Below, piece after piece: positions 7,686 to 15,438 of a stretch of DNA of 37,935 nt (its first letter is position 1; each line of letters opens with the position of its first letter). A program made the translations under genes and the position numbers. The DNA is from Chlamydiota bacterium (GTDB lineage Bacteria; Chlamydiota; Chlamydiia; Chlamydiales; Rhabdochlamydiaceae). The notes under the pieces were generated by a model. That model did not search any database and was not told the origin of the DNA. It saw only the letters and a program-made list of their open reading frames with translations. The stretch spans positions 80,766 through 118,700 of the forward strand of contig JABDCS010000003.1 in NCBI GenBank assembly GCA_013288005.1. Direction: 5' to 3'.

Positions 7686-9362
7686 TTAGTTCTGCGCAAA
7701 TTGACGGACCCAAGCATCAGGCGAAAGCGTCTCGCCTGTAACATGATGGATAAGCTCATTCCAGTTCATCCGATTACCAGGAAAAAACAGCTTATCCTGA
7801 AGAAAATGGCCGGCTTTTTCTGAGCAAATTTCTTTAGATCCTGTTACTTTAAGAAGAGTTTCCTCAATCGCAGATGCGAACATCTCGCCCAATAAATAAC
7901 TGAAATAATAGACCGGAGCGAGGCCGAGATGGTATTTTGCTGCCCAATCATCCTCTCCTTCTCTTCCTTGAGGCCGAGCAATCTTCTGGTATTTTTCGAC
8001 AAGTGTCCACCAGAGATCATTCAAATCTTGATGGGGATTCTGATAGAGGGAACTTTCGAAATGCGTCATAACAAGCACCCAGCGGCTGAAAATCAGTTGA
8101 CCGCGATGAAGCCTTGTAGCAGCTTTTTGGATTAAGAGGTCTTTTTCTTCCGATTTCCCTACTAAAGATGAAAGAGAATTATAACGATAAGCCTGCCGTC
8201 CTGCAAGCAAGGCCATGGCTTCTGTAGGTATCATGTGAGGGATATCGCGTAATAACCAGGGTAGCTTAGGATCAAACCCAAGATCGTAAATAGCATGACC
8301 GAGCTCATGCAAGACTGTCTCTAGCCATTTGATCGTAGGTTTTACATTATTAAGGGTGCGGACATCCCCTTCTCGATCGATATCCATACAGAAAGCATGC
8401 TGATTTTTTCCTTCTCGTTCGAACATATCGCTGCGTTGTAAAGTTGGTCCAACATCGAAACCCATTTTCTTATAAAAACTTTGAACGACTTCTGGGATAT
8501 CCACACCCACAACTAAAGAATCTAGCTCTTTAGCATCCATAGGGTCTTCCTGGCAAAAAGGTTCACTCCATGCCCAGGGGCCTAACTCCTTACGAGCAAC
8601 TTCAAATCGTTGTGCCTGCGTCTCTTCAGTTTCTTGGATAACTTTTTCATAAATAGAATCCGTTTTTTGTGCGAGATCATCAAAAATACTCAGCAGCCAT
8701 TCTCCATCCACTTCCTGCAAATCGACTTGCATTTGAAAGTAATTATCATACCCCAGGCTCTTCGCAGCTTTGTTACGTAATGAAACAAGCTCTAAAATTT
8801 TTGGAGCTAAGGTTCCTCCAATCTGCTTAGATGCTTCCCATACTTTCTTACGATAGGTAGGGTTATTATCATTCTTCAAGATCTCACGGATGCTATTCTC
8901 GGAGAAAGCGACTCCCTCGATCTCGGGTCGAAAATTTGCATAAGATTGGGCAAGTGCGGCCTCTTTCTGCGCAATTTCTTCAACCAGCTCCTTGAGGATG
9001 AGGTTTTGTTTAAAATTGCGGATCAACACATTCAATTGCCGTTTCAGTAAAGGATCTTGTATGGAGGAATCTTCGTCCCATTCGAGAAGCTTTTTATAGG
9101 TATCCGGATTATTGAACAGCAGTCGATATTCAGTATCTAAATCAGCTTTTAAATCTGCTGCATCTTTATTCCCTGTAGTTTCCAAAATCCAAATAGCTTT
9201 ATTGAGTTGTGTATTCTTGTTAGAGACATGCGGGATAAAATCTTGAAGGAAGCTTTCAAAAGGATGCACAGAGACCTCTTTGGAAGAACAGGGTTCAGAA
9301 ATTAAGATCGAAAAGGCAGTGATTGCTGCTGCAATTTGATAAATAGCTCTATACGTAGACAA
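7686..9362 (-). CDS. Secreted M2-type (ACE-like) zinc metallopeptidase
   Basis: The 558-residue protein has an N-terminal hydrophobic signal (residues ~8-22). The zinc site is HELGH (352-356) with a third ligand E381 in PTEAMALLAG, the gluzincin arrangement. A C-terminal GLAPVYYFSYLLGEMFAS segment resembles the APVYYxxYLLGEL signature of M2 dipeptidyl carboxypeptidases. M3 oligopeptidases share the fold, so M2 versus M3 is a judgement. It probably trims peptides outside the inner membrane. The start is a TTG with a strong AAGGAG seven bases upstream, and there is no competing ATG nearby. It is the first gene of a probable pair with the cNMP/CPBP fusion, 56 bases apart if the later start is used. 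Confidence 0.8.
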   Translation of the reverse strand: MSTYRAIYQIAAAITAFSILISEPCSSKEVSVHPFESFLQDFIPHVSNKNTQLNKAIWILETTGNKDAADLKADLDTEYRLLFNNPDTYKKLLEWDEDSSIQDPLLKRQLNVLIRNFKQNLILKELVEEIAQKEAALAQSYANFRPEIEGVAFSENSIREILKNDNNPTYRKKVWEASKQIGGTLAPKILELVSLRNKAAKSLGYDNYFQMQVDLQEVDGEWLLSIFDDLAQKTDSIYEKVIQETEETQAQRFEVARKELGPWAWSEPFCQEDPMDAKELDSLVVGVDIPEVVQSFYKKMGFDVGPTLQRSDMFEREGKNQHAFCMDIDREGDVRTLNNVKPTIKWLETVLHELGHAIYDLGFDPKLPWLLRDIPHMIPTEAMALLAGRQAYRYNSLSSLVGKSEEKDLLIQKAATRLHRGQLIFSRWVLVMTHFESSLYQNPHQDLNDLWWTLVEKYQKIARPQGREGEDDWAAKYHLGLAPVYYFSYLLGEMFASAIEETLLKVTGSKEICSEKAGHFLQDKLFFPGNRMNWNELIHHVTGETLSPDAWVRQFAQN

Positions 9363-9534
9363 AATGCTACTCCTTGTATCACAGGATGTTATCTTATTCT
9401 CTCTAAAAAAAATGGTAAAGATAGATATGTAAATGGGTACAATTACTCTTCTAAAAATAAAATCTTGGCCTAAAAAAAGTCTTTTGATTATTAGCAGGTT
9501 TATACGTTAGTCGTTCAAATTCAAGAGAGGATAT

Positions 9535-9654
9535 ATGGTTAAAAAAGCTAAGACATCAGGTAGCAAATCGGGTGCATCTTCAAAAGCTCTCAAAAATGGG
9601 AGTGGTAAAGGGAAAATGAAAAAAGGATCTTCAGGTAGTTGCAGCTCTTGCTAA
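9535..9654 (+). CDS. Small basic Lys/Ser/Gly peptide ending in CSSC
   Basis: The 39-residue ORF starts at ATG with GAGAGGA six bases upstream and is followed by a clear intrinsic terminator, so it looks like a complete transcription unit. Lys, Ser and Gly make up most of it (MVKKAKTSGSKSG at the start, SGSCSSC at the end), and it contains no acidic residue. It has no membrane segment. The composition suggests binding to nucleic acid, loosely like chlamydial histone-like proteins, but it is far shorter and not homologous by eye. The two terminal cysteines could hold a metal or a disulphide, or it could be a modified-peptide precursor. Function unknown. Confidence 0.6.
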   Translation: MVKKAKTSGSKSGASSKALKNGSGKGKMKKGSSGSCSSC

Positions 9655-9670
9655 CATGAGATTTTTTAAG

Positions 9671-9703
9671 AAGCTCTACCAAACTCAATGAGTAGAGCTT
9701 TTT
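9671..9703 (+). terminator. Intrinsic terminator of the small basic peptide gene
   Basis: AAGCTCTAC (9671-9679) pairs with GTAGAGCTT (9692-9700) in a 9-bp stem, and a run of five T follows on the plus strand. It starts 17 bases after the small gene's stop. The 3' end of the convergent Fic gene lies within the loop, so the hairpin may serve both genes. Confidence 0.75.
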
Positions 9704-10530
9704 GGAGATTCTTTTTCCGGAATAGTGTTTGCAATTTTTCTATTGCTTTCGCACTCCTCTATAATCCCTCTTAAGAAAAATTGAATCCAATCATCCCACA
9801 GGGCATCTGTTGTGATTGCATACAACTTTTCAAAATAAGCACTGCGATTTCGCTGAAAATATGCACTTAAGTAGACGAGTGGATAGGAGACGACCTTACG
9901 TTTATAAAGAAATAAAGGAATGAATGTTCGACCCACCCGTCCATTGCCATCCATGTAAGGATGAATAATGAGAAATTGGGCAAAGGAAATCGCCAATTGA
10001 ACGAGTGGGTCTTTATCTTCAAAACGCAGGTAACGGAAAAGATTATCAAGTCGATTCCGCATCACATCCAATTTGGGAGGAAAGTAGTAGGCATCTGCGG
10101 CTTCACATCCTTCAGGTCCAATCCAATTTTGGCGATCTCGCCATTTCCCTATATCTGCATTGGAGGCAGATCCATCTTTCCTTATGATCTTGTGAAGATG
10201 ACAGAAAAAGGCACCGGAAAAAGGGCGTGTTTCTACCCATTTTGCCCCTTGGGATAAGGCAGATTGATAATTTTTAAGCTGGGATGATTGATCGCTATCT
10301 TTTTGATGGAAAAACTCAAAAGAAGAGCCTTTGGATTTATTGCCCTCTACAGATGCAACCGCTTCTTTTAGCATTAAAAGCGAAAAAAGTTCTTCTTTAT
10401 TCGCCGTTGTCTGCAAAGTCTCGTCGTAAAGAGCAAGAATTTGGTGGGCTTCTTTTAAAACCTCCGTAAAAGATTCCCACCTTAGAGATTGTAGAGGCAA
10501 GATAGCGGGTTCACAGGTCTTAACGTTCAT
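9685..10530 (-). CDS. Fic/DOC family protein (predicted AMP-transferase)
   Basis: The 281-residue protein carries the full Fic signature HPYMDGNGRVGR at residues ~190-201. Such enzymes usually move AMP from ATP to a hydroxyl of a target protein. An N-terminal segment AVASVEGN (residues 57-64) matches the class II inhibitory helix (S/T)xxxE(G/N). The key Glu is E62, but the first Ser/Thr is Val here. The domain order (N-terminal helix bundle, then Fic core, then a C-terminal helical tail) is that of class II Fic proteins. ATG at 10530 with GAGGG eight bases upstream. It follows the NlpC/P60 gene by 12 bases, so the two are probably cotranscribed. It could be a housekeeping regulator or a secreted effector, and the sequence does not decide. 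Confidence 0.88.
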   Translation of the reverse strand: MNVKTCEPAILPLQSLRWESFTEVLKEAHQILALYDETLQTTANKEELFSLLMLKEAVASVEGNKSKGSSFEFFHQKDSDQSSQLKNYQSALSQGAKWVETRPFSGAFFCHLHKIIRKDGSASNADIGKWRDRQNWIGPEGCEAADAYYFPPKLDVMRNRLDNLFRYLRFEDKDPLVQLAISFAQFLIIHPYMDGNGRVGRTFIPLFLYKRKVVSYPLVYLSAYFQRNRSAYFEKLYAITTDALWDDWIQFFLRGIIEECESNRKIANTIPEKESPKSSTH

Positions 10531-10542
10531 TTAATACGCCCT

Positions 10543-11619
10543 CTAAGACCACATGTCTTTTAAACGTCTAAAGGCACGATAAGGACGTGAAGGATGTTGG
10601 CCATTCCAGTTGGCTTCATCCAGACGACTAATTCGTACCCATGGCTTATTATCAGCTACTGTTGCATGGATGAATTCACCATTTCCTAAACACATCCCAA
10701 CATGGCGGATTTTATCTTGCTCTCCTCCAAAGAAAACAAGATCGCAGGCTTCTACTTCATGAGCTGCAATTTCTTTGAGTTGAGAATCCTTAATTTGGTC
10801 CTTCGCATCGCGCGGGAGCTTTTTTCCCTTGAGCTGTTCTACGAGCATTTGTGTAAATCCTGAACAATCATACTCATTACCAGACTTCCCTCCCCATGCA
10901 TAGTGCGTGCCTAAAAAGGATTTGCTGAATGCAACTAGTTGTTCTTGGGTTTTTATGGGCTTTTGAGGAGCAATATCTCCTTTTTGAATAAAAAATTCGC
11001 TTCCATCAGGAATAGTTACTACAGCCCATCTGGCATCTGAAGTATCACCCAAGTGCAGAGTCGAACCATAAGGAATCGTCATGGCCGGACCATATTCAGT
11101 ATCTTTTTTTGCGTATAAATAGCCGCCGCCCCTTGCGGTTACTCGTGTAACCTCTTTTCCCTTTTGTAATCGATGAGAAGGCAGGATGGATAGATCTCTT
11201 GCACACACCCATCCTTTATAGCCGTCAGATGTTCGAATATTCACCCAGGTAGGAGACAAAAAGCTCATAGAGGTTTTTTCGACTTGAACAGGCTCACCCA
11301 TAACCGCCTGAGAAACAACTTTTGCGTTGTGGCATGGGGCTTCTCGCATAAGTGCTTTGGGTACATTCACCCGATTGAGCTCTTTTATTTCCCTACGAGC
11401 GAGCTCGTGTATAGGCAATAACAAAACAATTACAGCGATAGCTGCTGAAACAGGCAGATTAAGTGTAGCAATAAAGGTGCCTGCTATGATTGTTAAGACA
11501 GCTAATGCTACTTGGGTTACTTTATTCGAGGATTGCGATGAATCGGACCCTTTATGTAGTGATGATAGAGTCAAGGGCATTTGCGAATGACTAACGGGAC
11601 TTTGAATTTGAAGAGGCAC
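10543..11619 (-). CDS. SH3b-NlpC/P60 cysteine peptidase with membrane anchor
   Basis: The 358-residue protein has a basic/polar N-terminus and two close hydrophobic segments (~35-70). Bacterial SH3-like domains follow (~85-145 and ~150-215), then an NlpC/P60 domain (~225-355) with catalytic C252 in YDCSGF, H306 in RHVGM and H318 in FIHAT. The architecture matches gamma-D-glutamyl-diamino-acid endopeptidases such as YkfC that cut peptidoglycan stem peptides. In a chlamydia-like cell it would act on septal or sparse peptidoglycan, or recycle it. The start is GTG with GAGAGG upstream. The start region can pair AGAGG with CCTCT across the GTG, which might dampen initiation. Confidence 0.87.
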   Translation of the reverse strand: MPLQIQSPVSHSQMPLTLSSLHKGSDSSQSSNKVTQVALAVLTIIAGTFIATLNLPVSAAIAVIVLLLPIHELARREIKELNRVNVPKALMREAPCHNAKVVSQAVMGEPVQVEKTSMSFLSPTWVNIRTSDGYKGWVCARDLSILPSHRLQKGKEVTRVTARGGGYLYAKKDTEYGPAMTIPYGSTLHLGDTSDARWAVVTIPDGSEFFIQKGDIAPQKPIKTQEQLVAFSKSFLGTHYAWGGKSGNEYDCSGFTQMLVEQLKGKKLPRDAKDQIKDSQLKEIAAHEVEACDLVFFGGEQDKIRHVGMCLGNGEFIHATVADNKPWVRISRLDEANWNGQHPSRPYRAFRRLKDMWS

Positions 11620-11663
11620 GATTCCTCTCTTTTTTTTCTTGTGACTCGCGGATTTAAAATTTT

Positions 11664-12734
11664 TTACGCGATAGTCAATTCATGTTTAAGACGCTCCATC
11701 TCTTCATCAAAAGAAAGCTCTTGGCCATCCATATCGAGATGGTGAAAATCTTCTCCTCGCTGCCTAGCTTCCCGTTGCCCAGCTAGACTAATTTTGCCCA
11801 AAGACTTCACACGTTGCACCTCAAAACCATGCATTTCAAATTGCCGAAGTTTAAATTGATTATTCGAAAGAACTACAAGAGTAGGGCTACATCCTAACCA
11901 GTCTAAAAGGATAGCCGGAATTTGGTACCCTACTTCCTTATTTTGTCTCCGTGCATCAGCTTGTAAACCAATCGCTTCATACCCTTCTTTAATGGAGGTG
12001 TGATAGGTTTGTTCCGTTGTATTTTCAGCCAATTGACGCATAAGTGCACGATTGTAAAGATCCCAGACAAACTCTCCCTCTGTCAAGCCGCTGCCCATTC
12101 CAGATTGAGAATCGAGGTGCATCATAATCATTCCCCTTCCATCTTGCATAGGTAAATGCCGACCATTCTTGTAGGAAAATTGCGTCGATACCCATTTTTC
12201 AAGGTCCTCATCTTTTAATCCTTCAGGAAGTTGGATCGGATTAAAATGTGCAGCCAGTTCGCGTAAGCTAGACCATTGATAGCAGCAGTTGCATCTTTGC
12301 GATCCAAATAAAAAAGAAGGAGGGCATGCGGATTCTGCACGTACTACGACCTGGCCTTGATAGACATTTCCGCTAAGTCCAATATTGACTGTTTCAACAC
12401 CTAGATCGGGATGATAGACAGAGCATGCGATATGACGTGTGATGTACGAGATAGAGGTAAATGGCGATAAAGAAGCAAATGTCACACCCTTATTCGCTAC
12501 AATGAGGGCTCTACTTTTTCCATGGAAGGCAACTTGAAAAATTGTCTCCAAATCGACACGCGTTTTGTGAACAGGTAAACAAGGGCCTAACAACTCAATA
12601 GCTTTTGAAAAAAAATCGGTGCCTTGTAAATCGACAACTCCAGTACCTTCGCAATAAATGTCTATACTTGCATAAAGAGCTGCTGCTTGCTCCATTCTTG
12701 CAATCGCCCGATCTAATTTCATAAGAGCTAACAC
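11664..12734 (-). CDS. RibA-like (GTP cyclohydrolase II superfamily) protein, divergent
   Basis: The central part of this 356-residue protein matches GTP cyclohydrolase II: zinc cysteines C137-x10-C148-x-C150, a GRGMIMMHL strand, a D-x-R (ADAR) like the catalytic Asp-Arg pair, and VVLSNNQFKLRQFEMHGFEV resembling the LLTNNPxK segment. However, the GTP-contact segment RQEGRxIGL of true RibA is replaced by LDSQSGMGSGL. There are ~130 extra residues at the N-terminus and an acidic C-terminal tail. It may therefore use another substrate, as the RibA-like URC1 proteins of pyrimidine catabolism appear to. The start is GTG abutting the stop of the SprT-like gene; ATG at 12722 is an equally good start with AGGTG upstream. 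Confidence 0.7.
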   Translation of the reverse strand: MLALMKLDRAIARMEQAAALYASIDIYCEGTGVVDLQGTDFFSKAIELLGPCLPVHKTRVDLETIFQVAFHGKSRALIVANKGVTFASLSPFTSISYITRHIACSVYHPDLGVETVNIGLSGNVYQGQVVVRAESACPPSFLFGSQRCNCCYQWSSLRELAAHFNPIQLPEGLKDEDLEKWVSTQFSYKNGRHLPMQDGRGMIMMHLDSQSGMGSGLTEGEFVWDLYNRALMRQLAENTTEQTYHTSIKEGYEAIGLQADARRQNKEVGYQIPAILLDWLGCSPTLVVLSNNQFKLRQFEMHGFEVQRVKSLGKISLAGQREARQRGEDFHHLDMDGQELSFDEEMERLKHELTIA

Positions 12735-13202
12735 CTAATCCTTATTGAACCAGTTCCTTTTTACTTCTTCACGAAATGACATAGCTAAATCATAGGCATG
12801 AAATTCTCTTTCCCTTTGTATAAATACAGGGTGATGAATTCTTCTGCGTCGCCTTGTGAGAATTGGAGGCAATACATGATGCAACATCTCATGATAAATG
12901 ACAAACTCGATAAAATGCATCGGCACATGAGAGGCATCTAATCGACGATGAATTTTAATATGTTGGGTACGTTGGTTGTAAGAGCCGAACATGATCCGTG
13001 TTCGAGGCTTTGCTTGTTTATTCCCCACCCAAGCAATAGATAGAGCGAGCTTGCCTTCAAAATAACGCTCATTCACCCTTTGATAGATTTCTTGAAGATT
13101 GTAATAATCTCCCTTCTGAGTAATAGAGTTCTTCTTATGAGATGCAGAACGTTTGGTAGAACCTCGAGTAGAAGACACCGGATTATCCTTCTTCTTTCTC
13201 AC
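12735..13202 (-). CDS. SprT-like zinc metalloprotease-fold protein
   Basis: The 155-residue protein has a basic disordered N-terminus (~1-30), then a SprT-like core: LQEIYQRVNERYFEGKL, IKIHRRLD, and the zinc motif HEMLHH (104-109) with further histidines at 123-124 (RRIHHP). SprT/Spartan-type proteases degrade DNA-crosslinked proteins in eukaryotes, while small bacterial homologues are uncharacterised. The start is a GTG with no good ribosome-binding site, and no later in-frame start precedes the core. The stop codon directly abuts the RibA-like gene, so the two are coupled. Confidence 0.8.
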   Translation of the reverse strand: MRKKKDNPVSSTRGSTKRSASHKKNSITQKGDYYNLQEIYQRVNERYFEGKLALSIAWVGNKQAKPRTRIMFGSYNQRTQHIKIHRRLDASHVPMHFIEFVIYHEMLHHVLPPILTRRRRRIHHPVFIQREREFHAYDLAMSFREEVKRNWFNKD

Positions 13203-13283
13203 ATAGGGGGCAAAAAAATCTAAAAATCGCTGTAGTATTGGAATAGTCTTCCTTACAAAAATCTACCTAGATAATAACAGGAC

Positions 13284-14165
13284 TCATCCTTTCATCCAAT
13301 TTACAGCTAATTCCATTGCAGACCGATTAAGTGTGATTTCGAGATGCTTGACGCCTTCAAGAATTCGTATGGAAGAAGGTCTTTGGAAAATGCGACCAAA
13401 AGGTAGAGGATCATTGACTTCATCATCCGAACCAATGAGAAGAAGAAAGGGACATTTTATTGCAGCGATATCTGTATCGTAAGGCTGGCGTGGGTGATAA
13501 GAAGCATAAAGGTTGTAAGAATAAGAGAGTGTCTCTCGACCGTCACAAAACTCTGGTGGTTTATTAAAAGTAATCACTTTGCAATTGTTAAACCATCGAA
13601 TACCCAAAGAATTCAAAAAAGAAAAGGCTGCCATTCTAAGAACTGAAACCTTAGCCCATCCACCACCATCGCCTTTCCTCATAGTAGGTGCTCTAGGAAT
13701 CACAGGAGAGAGAAGAAGCAAGCCAGCAACCTCATCCCCGTAAGGACCTGCTGCATAGCGTAGAGCGAGCCCACCACCACTCGAATGACCTGCTAAGAAG
13801 ATCTTCTTTCCTTCCAGGTCAAATGTATTGATAAAATGATAAAGATCTTCTTCTAGTTGCCCAATAAAAGCACAATCCCCTCGCACGCCGCCCGATGAGT
13901 AATGGCCTCGAAGATTGGGAACTACAACCTGCCCAGCTCCGTGAATGCTTAAATATTCGGCGAAGGAGTGAAGATATTCACCGTGAGCACTTGAGCCATG
14001 CAAAAGGAAAATCACTCGATCTTTATTCATGCTGTCATAAAATCGAAAACTGAGCGGAACACCATCTCTACCAGAATACTGCTGAAGCGGAGGCGCATTT
14101 TCAGCGCGCGCTGCAAAAGAGGCATGCCCTAAAACATCGTTAGCCGCCGCCTTAACTGCCTTCAT
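13284..14165 (-). CDS. Alpha/beta hydrolase (lysophospholipase/esterase-like)
   Basis: The 293-residue protein has an oxyanion segment FLLHGSSAHGEY (~53-64), nucleophile elbow GHSSGG with S128, an acid-bearing strand LLLIGSDDEVND and a C-terminal His in GVKHLEIT. This is the complete catalytic triad layout of alpha/beta hydrolases. The cap region (~170-230) is moderate in size. It is closest by eye to serine aminopeptidase-S33/monoglyceride-lipase-like proteins, but the substrate is unknown. The start ATG overlaps the stop of the HAD gene (ATGA at 14162-14165), so the pair is translationally coupled. Confidence 0.82.
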   Translation of the reverse strand: MKAVKAAANDVLGHASFAARAENAPPLQQYSGRDGVPLSFRFYDSMNKDRVIFLLHGSSAHGEYLHSFAEYLSIHGAGQVVVPNLRGHYSSGGVRGDCAFIGQLEEDLYHFINTFDLEGKKIFLAGHSSGGGLALRYAAGPYGDEVAGLLLLSPVIPRAPTMRKGDGGGWAKVSVLRMAAFSFLNSLGIRWFNNCKVITFNKPPEFCDGRETLSYSYNLYASYHPRQPYDTDIAAIKCPFLLLIGSDDEVNDPLPFGRIFQRPSSIRILEGVKHLEITLNRSAMELAVNWMKG

Positions 14166-14863
14166 CGCACGGCCATGGCTTGATCAATTTTCATGAAAAA
14201 ATCATCAGGATCAATTTCGGTCTGCGGATCAATAACATAGGAAGCTTGGGAAAAATTATGATGCAAGGTAATCGAATTCGGCACTGCAAAAGTAATCATT
14301 CCTGCTCGAACAGCTGCAAGAAGTCCTGGGCCACTATCTTCAAAAGCAACACATTGAGAAGGAGAAATCCCCAGCAATTTCGCAGTGTGCAAGTAAATAT
14401 AGGGTTGAGGCTTGTTTACACCTTGAGGATCTTCATAGTCGTCGAGGTCATCTTTTCCAGAGACAATTATCTCGAGATGGGGAAGCAGATCTAAAGACTC
14501 AAGGTGGGCAAGAATTTCACTTTTAGAAGCAGCTGATGCAACAGCTAATTTAAAAATTCCCTGAGGTTTTCTTTCGATGAGTTGACGGACAAATTTAAGG
14601 GTGCGGCTGACAGGCGGCATTCCTTTCTTTTGAAGCGCCTCGAAAGCCTTATTTTTATGGTCTAAAATCTCTTCCGCTGAATCTAACTGAAATTTTTGCT
14701 GAAGTTTTTGGGAAACGATCGTGCCGGATTGCCCCGCCAACGCCATGTATTCCGGCACATTGAGAACCCTTCCAAATTGTTGGAGAGTTGCTTGCCAACT
14801 TAATAAGTGAGCTTGTTCACTATCGACGAGTGTACCGTCGCAATCAAAAATAATTCCTATCAT
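14162..14863 (-). CDS. HAD-superfamily phosphatase (beta-phosphoglucomutase-like)
   Basis: The 233-residue protein has motif I FDCDGTLVDS (6-15), motif II in LAVASAASKSE, a conserved Lys in NKPQPYIY, and motif IV FEDSGPGLLAA. A helical cap lies between motif I and II. This is the subfamily I pattern of beta-phosphoglucomutases and sugar-phosphate phosphatases. The likely substrate is a small phosphate ester. It overlaps the downstream hydrolase gene by four bases. Confidence 0.85.
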   Translation of the reverse strand: MIGIIFDCDGTLVDSEQAHLLSWQATLQQFGRVLNVPEYMALAGQSGTIVSQKLQQKFQLDSAEEILDHKNKAFEALQKKGMPPVSRTLKFVRQLIERKPQGIFKLAVASAASKSEILAHLESLDLLPHLEIIVSGKDDLDDYEDPQGVNKPQPYIYLHTAKLLGISPSQCVAFEDSGPGLLAAVRAGMITFAVPNSITLHHNFSQASYVIDPQTEIDPDDFFMKIDQAMAVR

Positions 14864-14979
14864 ACTAATAATTATACAGGAGATCTCAATAGAAAAAAAG
14901 CGTAGCGAAGAACATATATTCTCAAAAAAATAGTCATCATGTAAGAGAGGTTAGTAAAATTATTTTATACAAGGTTCTT

Positions 14980-15360
14980 ATGCCCTTAGGAAATACGCCC
15001 TCTCAAAATGAAAATCTCGATCCTCTTCCTCCAGGTCTTGTGACAATTGCGGCGGATATTGTTGATAAAGCGACACTTATCGCTTCTAGGGGGTTTTACC
15101 GAGATCAAATTCCCGAAGATGACTCACTACGAGAAAAACTAAAAGCGGAAATCAAAGATGATCTTAGATACATACTCCACGAGCTTTTCATTTTTAGTGA
15201 TTACCAATATGAACTGGCCGAAAGTGTCTTAAAAGCGGTAGAGCAAATCAAACAAGATATTTTAGCTATCGATCGCTATCTCGATGATGACTGGCCTGAA
15301 TATCCCTATGAATCATTAGTGAGGGATACTAAAAGTCTTTACGATAATCTCGAGAACTAA
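14980..15360 (+). CDS. Unknown acidic helical protein
   Basis: The 126-residue protein is not recognised. It is acidic, with predicted helices across ~20-100 (for example REKLKAEIKDDLRYILHELF and LAESVLKAVEQIKQDI) and a Pro-rich N-terminus. There is no signal peptide or membrane segment. ATG with AAGG six bases upstream. It stands alone between two minus-strand units and converges on the G1 peptidase gene. A small soluble helical protein in a chlamydia-like genome could be a chaperone or effector, but nothing in the sequence shows that. Confidence 0.75.
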   Translation: MPLGNTPSQNENLDPLPPGLVTIAADIVDKATLIASRGFYRDQIPEDDSLREKLKAEIKDDLRYILHELFIFSDYQYELAESVLKAVEQIKQDILAIDRYLDDDWPEYPYESLVRDTKSLYDNLEN

Positions 15361-15381
15361 AATTTTTATAGGCAGGTAAAA

Positions 15382-15430
15382 AAGAGGACTATCTAATGGC
15401 TGGGCATAGATACTCCTCTTCGTAAGAGGA
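15382..15430 (-). terminator. Terminator with overlapping alternative hairpins between convergent genes
   Basis: Read on the minus strand after the G1 peptidase stop, AAGAGGA (15420-15414) with TATC beyond it pairs with GATA and TCCTCTT (15388-15382), followed by more T, giving a good intrinsic terminator. The copy of TCCTCTT just before it (15430-15424) can instead pair with the same AAGAGGA around a three-base ACG loop. The two stems are mutually exclusive. The structure may also stop the plus-strand gene ending at 15360. Confidence 0.65.
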
Positions 15431-15438
15431 TGCTAGGT

